Of a stretch of DNA of 64,000 bases, positions 55,801-64,000 are shown piece by piece. Position 1 is the first letter of the stretch, and the number at the start of each line of letters is the position of its first letter. A program made the position numbers and the translations under genes. The notes beneath the pieces were generated by a model. That model was given only the letters and a program-made list of their open reading frames with translations, was not told the DNA's origin and searched no databases. The stretch covers positions 41,610,426 through 41,674,425 of the forward strand of contig CP154955.1 of NCBI GenBank assembly GCA_039621445.1, written 5' to 3'. The DNA comes from Euglena gracilis (taxonomy: Eukaryota; Euglenida; Euglenophyceae; Euglenales).

Positions 55801-56603
55801 TCAGTGACCAGCGCCAAGCTCCGGAAATGTTTCGAACCCAATACCTGCCCAAAATGCCTTTTTTTTTGGCTTTTTTTAGGATTTTTTTTTTGACAAATTC
55901 AGCCTAAATCACGTTAAAAAAAACCCCATGTCTGCATCGGTGTGACGCACTGGAAGAAATTGTTTTTTTTTTCCATTTTGGGGACCTGGGACCCCTCCCC
56001 CCGGAAGAAAACAAGCTGGTGGAAATCCCAGTCCAGTGGACCGGCCTGGTCACATCACCGCATCCCCGCATCACCGCATCTGCCTCAGTGGCTGTGATTG
56101 TTGGTTTTTGGTTTGGTATCATTGTCTGAAGTATTTATTTGATTGTTTATGTAAGTCTGCCCCACATCTGAGGAGAAATGACACCCACATCCCGGAGTAT
56201 GCTCTCCCCACAGGTTCTCAGTCAACCTGCAGGAGTGTGCAGAACCAAGTGCCGCCTCGCCACTCGGCCCACCCTTCCTTGCACTGCTTAGCACGCCCTG
56301 CTATTTGGGGGGGGGGGGGCAAATCTTGAACGGTCGTGTTAACCTGCCCTGTTTATTTTTTTGGGGGGGGGGAGGACAAGGCTGGGATCTGGACCCCCTG
56401 TTGGTGTCCTGGAGTGTGAGCTGGCTGATGACGGCAGGCCATCAGACATCAAACCTTTCGATATTTTCGGGCAAAGAAAACAAACTTCCGAATTGGAATG
56501 GAATGGGGCTGAGCGTGTTCAATGTTTGGTAGCCTTGCCAGCATATTTATTCTTGTTTGCAATTTGATCATCATTGGGCACGCCCACCCACCCACCCACA
56601 CAC

Positions 56604-56671
<68 letters not shown>

Positions 56672-59013
56672 GCGCGCAGTGTACTCCTCTCGACGGTGCA
56701 GACCCGTTGAGCGGCGCTTGCCCCCACGTCAGGGAATACCGCTCGCTGCAGGAGCTGTTCACACGGCGCCTCCGTGCAGGAGCCCGGCCCGTGGATGAGA
56801 TGGCGCTCTTGGTGGCCAGGAGGCTGGGGGGTGGGGTCGACCCAGGGTGCCGACCCCAAAATTGTATTCTTTCACCTCGATGAAACCTGGGAGTTTTTTG
56901 AACAGATCAGGAATAAAAAGGCCGCAACTTTTTCTGCAATAACATCGTGTGATTGGACATGTGATCTATTGTGAGAATTCTGCCTGTTTTTAGGGATCCC
57001 CTTATGGACCGCCCTTCAAGACCTATGGGCCGGACAACGTCTGGTCCGGCTGTCGAACAGGGTCGAAAATTGAAAAGGAAAAAAACCCCTTTTTTTAACA
57101 CTTTTTGGGCAGATGGGCGATGGCCCAAGGATGCCAGAAATCACTCCCCCCCCCCCCCCGACGTCGACCCATTTTTTTCGCCACAATATGGCGTTGGACA
57201 TTTCCCCTGTGGATTTTTTTACTGAACGAGCTGGGAGAACAGTTTTTTTTTTTTGCTTCAGGAGCCCCTCACTGTTTTCACACAAAAAGAAGACCAGTGC
57301 TGCTGGTTGGCCAGCCCTTTTTGCTGGGTTCGGCCAATTTTTTTCAGTGAAAGGCAATTTTCGAAAAGTTGCCAAAAACGGTCGGAACAATGCTGTTTCA
57401 GGGTGTTTTTTCTTTGTGGTACATGTGCCCCCCTGTTTTTTGAAAGGGCATTTGTTTGGCTGTTTTTTTTGAGCACCTGTCCACTTCAGGTTTTTGAGGC
57501 CCCAGTCTGGTTCAGCTGGGTTTAACCAGGCCAATTTTCCAGCCTAGCCCAGCTGTCCTCCGGGGTCCTTCAAGGAATGTCTGATGCCTATCAGTCATGC
57601 ATCGGGTGGGTGGGTTTTTGCGGCAATGCCCAATAAATTCATTAAAAAAACGAAACGCAACGCACTGACTCACATCGTAAAATAATGGGAATGTCCACAT
57701 CTATCATCGCACCTATCGTCGGGGCAAACCCCGCTGTTGTGTGGGTTGGTCTGGCGAAAAGCCAATCGGAATCAGGGTGGGGGGAATTTTGTGACTTGCG
57801 CGATCCAAACAATGATGCGGCCTGTTGGCTTCGTTGCAGGACTGTGGCTCACCCCCAATCCTCTTGGGCCGCGGTTTCAACCAGCGATTGGCGTGTGGCC
57901 TGGCCCGCCCCCGCCCCCCTGCCAAAAGCCCCGCCGACGGCGTTGTGCTGCACTGCGGCCCCCTGGATGGGGACCGCCTATGTGTCAAAGGTGTGCCGTC
58001 TTCTTTGACAGCAATTCCCCTTGTTCAGACTTCCCCCCAGTGAACTGGAGGTGGAAAGGAACCACTCCAAACATTTTTTTTTGGCGGAGGCATTTGATTT
58101 GCATATGCGTTTTTAAGGCGTTCATCAGAGAAAACGTTCAAAGAAAGCGTTCAAAAAACGCTTTCTGACGGCCTTCTAGTTAGGTGGCGATGCCCGCTTT
58201 GAGGATTTTCCGAATTTCCCGCTTTCACCCTCCCTGAAGTTCTGCAACAATGACCCCATACAACACCCACAGGGGTTTTTTATTTGCCAAACAAGTATGG
58301 AAGCCACACAACAAAAAAACACATAACGCCATTCCAACAAAATTTTGGGTTCACATAACAATTTTTCACCAGAAAAGATGCATCTTTGGCAAAAAATGCG
58401 CATTTTGGGGAAAATAGGAGGCACTCACCGAAATTTGGCATAAATTTGGTATTTGATTGCAGTTGGAAGCGGTGAAAGTTCGTGAAAGAGGCCACGAAGG
58501 CCAGAGAAGTTTGATCCCTCCAAAATATAGCCCCACCCCCAATATAAAACCCCCCTGAGGACGCTGAAATCCAAAGCCAGGGGGGGGGGGGCTTCATAGG
58601 GTTGTATTTGGGGGGATTATATTTTTGGGGTGGGGTTTTATGCTCTTTGGGCCTTTCAAGCTCCCAATGGAAGCGGCTGCAGGTAGGGTGGTGGGGCCCG
58701 GGTTCCCCCAGTGGGAGGGTCTATGCCAGGGTGCCTTGGGGTTATGCCAAAAAGATCCCAAACAGAAAAGAGTTTCAGGATGAAAATGGGAAAAAAGGTT
58801 AACTTTTTTGAGGCTTTGGGGGGGGGGAAGTTCATGACTGACCTCCCGGTGTCTGGGGACTGGGGAGGGTGCCTTGCTCCGAGCCTGAGCCTGCACAGAC
58901 ACTCCCCCCCCCCTCACTCTCCAGGGCTGTCCCTCGGGCGGGCGGAGTTCCTGGGTGGGCCGGCGGCGTCGGTGGAACCGCAGGCATGCTGCGTCATCTA
59001 CCTCTCCCCCGGC
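52721..59013 (+). CDS. Phosphatidylserine decarboxylase, mitochondrial type (5' part)
   Basis: The enzyme converts phosphatidylserine to phosphatidylethanolamine with a self-made pyruvoyl group (EC 4.1.1.65), normally in the inner mitochondrial membrane. Five exons align in order with type I decarboxylases: [61 protein letters not shown] and CVIYLSPG. Two more 5' exons are proposed from splice phase. The next exon should begin DYHRFHSP; it and the self-cleavage motif (LGST-type) are absent from the window, so the gene continues past 64000. GT-AG and nonconventional introns are mixed, as in the HisRS gene. Confidence 0.85.
53195..53275 (+). CDS. Proposed PSD second exon
   Basis: After CTGACCCCAG, the split Ser is followed by [20 protein letters not shown] and VWRHEHMQR. 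The phase matches the GTGAGT donor at 52865. The right end is not resolved, since no junction in phase with 53497 is visible. The peptide looks real but is not itself diagnostic of the family. Confidence 0.4.
53283..53450. repeat. ATATGT microsatellite
   Basis: Alternating TATATATGTA words over about 165 bp. Confidence 0.95.
53497..53608 (+). CDS. PSD exon (N-terminal core)
   Basis: Encodes [20 protein letters not shown], then [18 protein letters not shown]. The last part matches the (L/V)P(T/L)R(x)LSRxWG signature just after the membrane helix of mitochondrial decarboxylases. CTG at 53489-53491 sets a nonconventional acceptor in phase 0. The donor TGGG|GTGTGC is conventional. Confidence 0.82.
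53963..54033 (+). CDS. PSD exon
   Basis: The split Gly codon is followed by [20 protein letters not shown] and SMY, matching the LNxxELPxWLRxPxxxLY segment of mitochondrial decarboxylases. Acceptor TCTGTCCCAG. The end is ambiguous: conventional TAT|GTGTCAG, or nonconventional one base later with CAG at +4 to +6. Confidence 0.85.
55007..55195 (+). CDS. Exon-like frame inside a PSD intron
   Basis: After TTTTCTGTCAG the frame reads [20 protein letters not shown], then [20 protein letters not shown], and stops at 55193-55195. Composition is ordinary and non-repetitive. It is not part of the decarboxylase. It may be a remnant of an element or an unrelated nested exon; the family is not recognised. 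Confidence 0.33.
   Translation, partial: NELPFWRKGKEDQAQYFEKWCSIATTQNRQTNFLKRQNNGPFKVHVVPLRTFPFFIIICSQP
56600..56669. repeat. CA microsatellite
   Basis: CA units with a short CG interruption, ending just before a PSD exon acceptor. Confidence 0.95.
56680..56814 (+). CDS. PSD exon (FTR motif)
   Basis: Encodes [20 protein letters not shown], then [20 protein letters not shown] and MALLV. YxSLxxFFxRxLKPGxRPxD is a decarboxylase hallmark. The start is either conventional (GCGCGCAG before 56680) or nonconventional at 56678 with CTG at 56670-56672. The end GTG|GCCAGG gives a nonconventional intron with CAG at +3 to +5. Confidence 0.93.
56815..57926 (+). other. PSD intron, nonconventional
   Basis: GCCAGGAGG...CCCTGCCAAA with CTG at -8 to -6; CAGG pairs with CCTG. 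The join ALLV|SPADG fits the family exactly. Shifting both edges by one base also works. Confidence 0.72.
57927..57990 (+). CDS. PSD exon (SPADG motif)
   Basis: Encodes [20 protein letters not shown], then K and one split base. SP(A/C)DG contains the catalytic Asp region conserved in all phosphatidylserine decarboxylases. Conventional donor AAAG|GTGTGC. Confidence 0.94.
57991..58924 (+). other. PSD intron, conventional GT-AG
   Basis: GTGTGC...CACTCTCCAG; the split Gly codon joins [14 protein letters not shown]. Confidence 0.82.
58925..59013 (+). CDS. PSD exon (IYLSPG motif), last in window
   Basis: Encodes [20 protein letters not shown], then CCVIYLSPG. It matches the KGxxYSLxxLLG and xxIYLxPxDYHRxH region just before the catalytic His. 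The end GGC|CCTCAG gives CAG at +4 to +6. The DYHRFH continuation is not found downstream. Confidence 0.92.
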
Positions 59014-59280
59014 CCTCAGGCCGTGGCTCCTGCTGTGGACCATTTGGTGGCCTGGGGTAAAGGCTACGCAGGAATACCTCATGGGTGGGGGGCTCGACCT
59101 CCCCCCCACCCCCATCCTGGCGGGTGGCGGGGGGGTCCTCCCCAGGGATGGATGGAAAGCCCTTCGGTATTGAGGTAGGTGGTAGGGGTCCCGACCCCCC
59201 CCTGGGGGGTAAGGTGGTGGGGGGGGGGGGGTCCGGACCCCCCCCCCCCCCCTAGATGTTGGCACGCCAACGACCCCCAG

Positions 59281-60640
59281 GACCAGGTTTGCTGCTGCAA
59301 AATACAACCCCCTCTGCCAGTCCAAATTGATGCCTCCCTGCACCAGGCTTTGCTGCCGCAAATTTTGGGCCCTCTCATCCTCTCGATCTGCGCTGCTGCC
59401 ACCAGGACCGAGCCTCATGCCGCAAATTTTAGCCCCTCCGCCCTCTCGATCCGCGATCCCTCGATCGACCAGGCTTGCTGCCGCAAATTTTTGTCCCCTC
59501 GCCCTCTCGATCCACACGGCAGACCCCAAGGACCACGCTTCCTGCCGCATGTTTTAGCCTCCTCGCCCTGGCAGTCCAAACTGGTGCTTCCCCAAAAGCC
59601 GCTCCCCGGGATCAGGCTTGCTGGCGCAAATTTAGTCCCCTCGCCCTCTCGATTTGCGCCGCTGCTCGCCAGGACCGAATTTGCAGCCTCAAATTCTAGC
59701 CCCTCGCCCTGGGGGCCCAAATTGACTCCTCCTCACACCAGGTTTGCTGCTGCATATTTCGGCCCTCTCGCCCCTCGAGCCGCACTAATGCTCCGCAGGA
59801 CCAGGCTTCCTGCCGCAAATTTTAGCCCCCTCGCCCTCCCGATCTGCGCCACTGCTTCTTAATTAGCAGGCTTGCTGCTGGGAATTTTGACCCCTTGCTT
59901 TCTCGATCCGTGCTACTGCTGTCCTGGGCCAGGCCTGCTGCCACAAATCTAAGCTCCCTCACCCTGGCGCTCCAAATTGACGCTTCTGGGACCAGGTGCA
60001 AATTTTTGCCCCTTCGCTCTCCCAGGACCAGGCCTTCTGCCTCAAATTTTAGCCCCTCGCCCTCTCTATCCACAGCGACGCTCACCAGGACCAAATTTTC
60101 TGCCGTAAATTCTAACCCTTGCCCAGGCGGTCCAAATAGACGTCTCCCCAGACCAGGCTTGCTGCCACAAATTTTGGGACCTCTCGCCCTCTCGATCTTG
60201 CGCTGCTGCTACCCAGGACCAGGCTTGCTGCCGCAAATGATGGACCCCTCGCCCGCTCGATCCACGCCGACGCCCCCTAGGGCCACGCTTGCAACTGCCA
60301 ATTTTTGCCCCCTCACCCTTGCGGTCTAAGCTCCGCTTGCGGTCTACGCCTCCCAGAATAGGCTTGCTGGCGCAAATTTTAGCCTCCTTGCCCTCTTGAT
60401 TTGCCTCCCCAGGACCAGATTTGCTGCTGCAATTCCACCCCCTCACCCTCTCGATTCGCGCCGCTGCTCCCCAGGTCCCAACTTGCTGCCTCAATTGTAA
60501 CCCCCTTGCACTCATGTTCCGCGCCGCTGCTCTCCAGGACCAGGCTTGCTGGCGCAGATTTTAGTCCCCTCTCTTCTCGAGCCATGCGGACACCCACCAG
60601 GACCAGGCTTGCTGCCGCGATTTCAGCTCCCCATCACGTT
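59281..60640. repeat. ~62-bp minisatellite, about 22 units
   Basis: Units of the form CCAGGACCAGGCTTGCTGCC-GCAAATTTTAGCCC-CTCGCCCTCTCGATC recur about every 62-63 bases, with divergence of roughly 10-25%. One detached unit lies near 60990-61035. The long frames on both strands (for example 59179-59862) are repeat translations, not genes. It probably lies in the last PSD intron. Confidence 0.92.
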
Positions 60641-61290
60641 CAATTTGATTTATGAATATCCAGTTTTTGAGGGGGGGGGGGCAGATTCCTGTGTTTTTCC
60701 TTCCCAATCTCCACCGGCTAGTTTAACGACAGTGGCGTGCGGAAAATCTCAACTATTTGGGCTCTTGTACCATTTTTATAACCTCCTGAGACATTCATTC
60801 AGAACATGCTAGTTGGCAATTTGTCCTACCCATCCATCCATCGGACGTCCAAAATCCCAATTTATGTAACCATAAAAAGACACAAACATCATTTTACCGT
60901 TTCTTAACCTCTCAATGTATTTGGGCCCCATAACAACCCGTAAACCTCTTCTCCTTCGCGATTCACACCGCAACAATTCTCGCGCTCCCTGGAGCCACGC
61001 TTGCTGCCTTAAATTTTGGCCCCTCGCCTTCGCGATTCACACCGTCGTTCCCCAGGGCTACAATTAACAAGGATCACTGGTCAACGACGGGTACTTTGAT
61101 GGTTTCCTTCATTACTGAGTATTTTCTCTTGTACCACGCAGTCAGTCCCACTCGACGAAATATCATCATCACCACTTGCCAGACAAATGCGCACGAAAAC
61201 CAGCTACACCAACACAGAGGGCGTGGGGCTGGAAACACGTCAGATGGGTTCTGGTCGTCCAAGAGGGATTCCAATTTATTATTATTTTTT

Positions 61291-61591
61291 CTCTGACTGC
61301 AGTGCCCACCGCATTACAGCAACAGCTGCCACAGCACCAGCCACCGCCACAGCGCCTACCAGGTGGAGGCGACCACCGCTCAACCGCTGGGCACTGGCCA
61401 CTGCAGCACCCCAGCATGGCCACCGCAGTCCCCGCCTCCACCACCGCCACAGCACCAACCGTTTGCGGCAGTTCCAGCCGCCGCCACAGCATTGCCTGCC
61501 GCAGTCGCCGCAGTGCCTTGCGCAGAGGCAGCCACCACCGCTGGCCCCACCAGCTCTGTGACAGGGTCAGGGTGGTCCATATCAAGCTGTT

Positions 61592-61631
<40 letters not shown>

Positions 61632-61644
61632 ATATAATATATAC

Positions 61645-61710
<66 letters not shown>

Positions 61711-62339
61711 CCTCTTAAGGACCGCCTCAGGACCAAGGGCTGGCTAAGATCCAAACCCAGAACTGGACGTGTAAACAAAAAACAACAACACATTTGTAGT
61801 TTTGGTTGGTTCAGTGCTGGTCAAAAACATCCAAATATCGTCCCCCCCCCTGGTGTCAACTTTTACGAAATATATCAAATTTGTTCTGCATGTTTGTGTT
61901 TCTTTTTCCATTGAAGGTGCTGGGACAGAAAGTGCTTTTATATTCTTTTTATTCATTGAAGGACCTCGCTGGACAGTTTCAGCCGCTGAGGTTGGTTGGT
62001 GCCACAGAAACAAGCTTCGCTCGGCAGTGCAGCCGTCACGTCATGCTGGCCATTTTGCCAGCCACCACATCAGCTGCTGCAGTGCCCACGAAGCAGCAGC
62101 TCCAGTCGATGACACACAGCACACTCCACCGCGGTCTCCACCGTTAGGGCGTTCCGCAGCCGCTGTGCTCCCCCACCACAGCGTTGGTCCCCGCCTCTGT
62201 ACTCACCGCAGCGGCAGCAAGAATCACATCACCCATTTTGCGCAGCCCAAGGCTGCAGCAGTGCCCCTCGCCGTAGCATCTGCAACCACAGTACCACTTT
62301 TCCCACCGCAACAGCAGCCTCCAGCCACCGCTGTAACCT
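61291..62339. repeat. ~1.05 kb tandem duplication, unit 1
   Basis: A CAG/CCA/GCC-rich block (61291-61590), an AT microsatellite (61592-61709), and the block AAGGACCGCCTCAGGACCAA...CAAATATCGTC lead into TGCTGGGACAG. They recur in the same order in 62340-63400. Gln/Pro/His/Ala frames are low-complexity. Confidence 0.85.
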
Positions 62340-63400
62340 CTCTGACAGCAGTGCCCACCGCACTACAGCAACAGCTGCCGCAGCACCAGCCACCGCCGCA
62401 GCGCCTGCTGGGCAGAGGCGACCACCGCTCAACCGCTGGGCACCGGCCACTGCAGCACCCCAGCATAGCCACAGCTCCAGCCACCGCGTCAGCCCCCCAC
62501 AGTGGACGACCACCGCAGCCCCCGCCTCCACCACCGCCACCAACCGTTTGCGGCAGTGCCAGCCGCCGCCACAGCATTGCCTGCCGCGGTCGCCGCAGTG
62601 CCTTGCGCAGAGACAGCCACCACCGCTGGCTCCACCAGCTCCGTGAGAGAGTCAGGGTGGTCCATATCAAGCTGTTTTTTTTTAAAAAAAACCCTTGAAA
62701 AGGACCGCCTCAGGACCAAGGGCTGGCTAAGAGCCAGACCCAGAACTGAACGTGTTCAAAAAACAACAACAACACATTTGAAGGTTTGGCTGGTGCAGTG
62801 CTAGTCAAAAACATCCAGATATCGTCACCCCCTGAGGTCGACCTGTTTTGCCGGTGGGGGGGGGGTGGATTTTGCATTGCAGGTGCTGGGACAGTAGTTT
62901 TCTCCCCATTTTCCTGCTTAAAGACTGCCCTGGACAATGTAGCCCGCTCGCAATGCTGGCGGAGGGAGCGCAGCGTTGCCAGCCGCCGCTGCCCGTCGAC
63001 TCGTCAGCCGCTGCAATGGACCGGCAATATGCCCAGCTGCCCTCACCTCCACAGCTTTGCCAGAACTTGCAGCATCGCAGTGCCGATAGCCACCACTGCG
63101 GACCCTGTTACCGTCAAGGCTGTACCAGTCACCACCTCACAGCACACACCACTGCAGCAGCTGCTCCATGTCAGCCATTGTGACTTCAGTGCCACTCGTT
63201 TCCGCAGTGCCACTGAACCGCCAGGCATTGCTGTAGTGCTAGCCACCGCCACAGCCACCTCTATGCAGGCAGCTGCCTTGGAGCAAGTCACTGCCCGTGC
63301 CAGTTCTGCGGCAGGCACAAGGCGCTGCTGCGGCAGTGCCTGCCACCGCCACAGCCTTCAACTGCCACAGCGTCTTCTAATCCATCCCTCCCCCGGGGCA
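62340..63400. repeat. ~1.05 kb tandem duplication, unit 2
   Basis: Second unit. It lacks the AT microsatellite and has TTTTTTTTTAAAAAAAACCC in its place. The Gln/Pro/Ala-rich frame running 61802-62698 crosses the unit boundary and is not taken as a gene. Confidence 0.85.
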
Positions 63401-64000
63401 ACCAAACCACCCAGTTATTAATTTGTTTTGGACCCTGTGTTCGTAGCAGCTCTATCTGCTAGGCGAGACCTTTTTTCCCTCCATCTTTGTGAACATCTCA
63501 AACCTCACCCCGCCATGCAGCCAGTCTCCCTGCCCAATATGCGCCAAAATTTTTTTTGAGGCAGTTGACATCTGCCACAGCCGTTTCTGCTCTACCAAAG
63601 TAATTTCCAGTCCGCCACAGCAGTTGCATGGTGCACTTTTTTTTTGAAATCATTTTTCCACTTTCCGCACGAAGAACTAGAACAAGGCTGAGTGCAGACC
63701 AGTTTGATTTGGGCAACTCCTATCTCTATCCCATTTGTATACAAAAAAAATTGCCTAGTTCCCTGTTTGTTTCTGCAGAGTTTTTTTTTCTTTTTCCACC
63801 CTGCCCGATGAAAAGAACCATAGAACAATCTGACTGGCATTATTTATAACTGCCGCCGAGTTTCAAATGGAGTTTGCCAGCCCCCCCCCCCCCGGGCATA
63901 TTTTGAGAATTAACACATATTTGAGAATTAACACCCACCTCTGTTTGTTGGGCGTACAAATTTTTCGTGCAAACCGTTTCCCAACCGTTTCCCCCCCTTT
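63401..64000. other. No gene recognised
   Basis: Short frames only. A C run lies at 63880-63893. The expected next PSD exon is not visible. Confidence 0.5.

Noticed and set aside
59179-59862. 227-residue open frame
   Set aside because: It is a translation of the 62-bp minisatellite; the opposite strand is open as well.
61802-62698. 298-residue Gln/Pro/Ala/His-rich open frame
   Set aside because: It crosses the boundary of a tandem duplication and is made of CAG/CCA/GCC low-complexity sequence; other frames are open too.
1-64000. G/C runs as sequencing or assembly artefacts
   Set aside because: They sit in repeated, specific contexts and form mirrored ends of elements. Their exact lengths should still be treated as uncertain.

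Overview
This is eukaryotic nuclear DNA, most likely from a euglenid (Euglena-like protist). The organism call rests on intron structure, not on a database match. Two genes on the + strand can be recognised from conserved protein motifs, and both are split into many small exons. About half of their introns are ordinary GT-AG introns. The rest do not start GT or end AG; they carry CAG at about +4 to +6 and CTG (or a pairing equivalent) at -8 to -6, so the two ends can pair. As I know it from the literature, that is the signature of euglenid nonconventional introns.

Gene 1 (about 36.4-49.0 kb) is an organellar/bacterial-type histidyl-tRNA synthetase in at least 12 exons. Motif 2, the HisA and HisB motifs, motif 3 and the anticodon-binding domain appear in the expected order. 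A lysine/alanine-rich exon at 35.2 kb may belong to its N-terminus. Exon 4 has a reading-frame break. Introns 1-11 appear to alternate strictly between nonconventional (odd) and conventional (even).

Gene 2 (about 52.7 kb to beyond 59.0 kb) is a mitochondrial-type phosphatidylserine decarboxylase. Five exons are recognisable by homology. Two further upstream exons are proposed because their splice phases fit; the first would encode an Arg-rich presequence directly after a strong acceptor that could be a spliced-leader site. The C-terminal catalytic exons are not in the window, so the last intron is at least 5 kb.

The left half (1-35 kb) has no gene I can name. It holds scattered exon-like pieces: a possible single-pass membrane protein at 2.9-7.3 kb, exon pairs at 22-25 kb, and a possible terminal exon at 28.4 kb. 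It also holds many repeats: short inverted-repeat elements ending in C/G runs, 10-bp AAAATGGCC tandem arrays, a ~1 kb dispersed repeat present twice, an AT-rich island at 18.5-19.6 kb, minisatellites and microsatellites, and a ~0.63 kb duplication next to a 13-base assembly gap.

The right end (59.3-63.4 kb) is a 22-unit ~62-bp minisatellite followed by a ~1.05 kb tandem duplication, both probably inside the last decarboxylase intron. Most long open frames are low-complexity or repeat shadows and are left out. All exon boundaries are by-eye inferences from protein alignment and splice phase, without transcript data.
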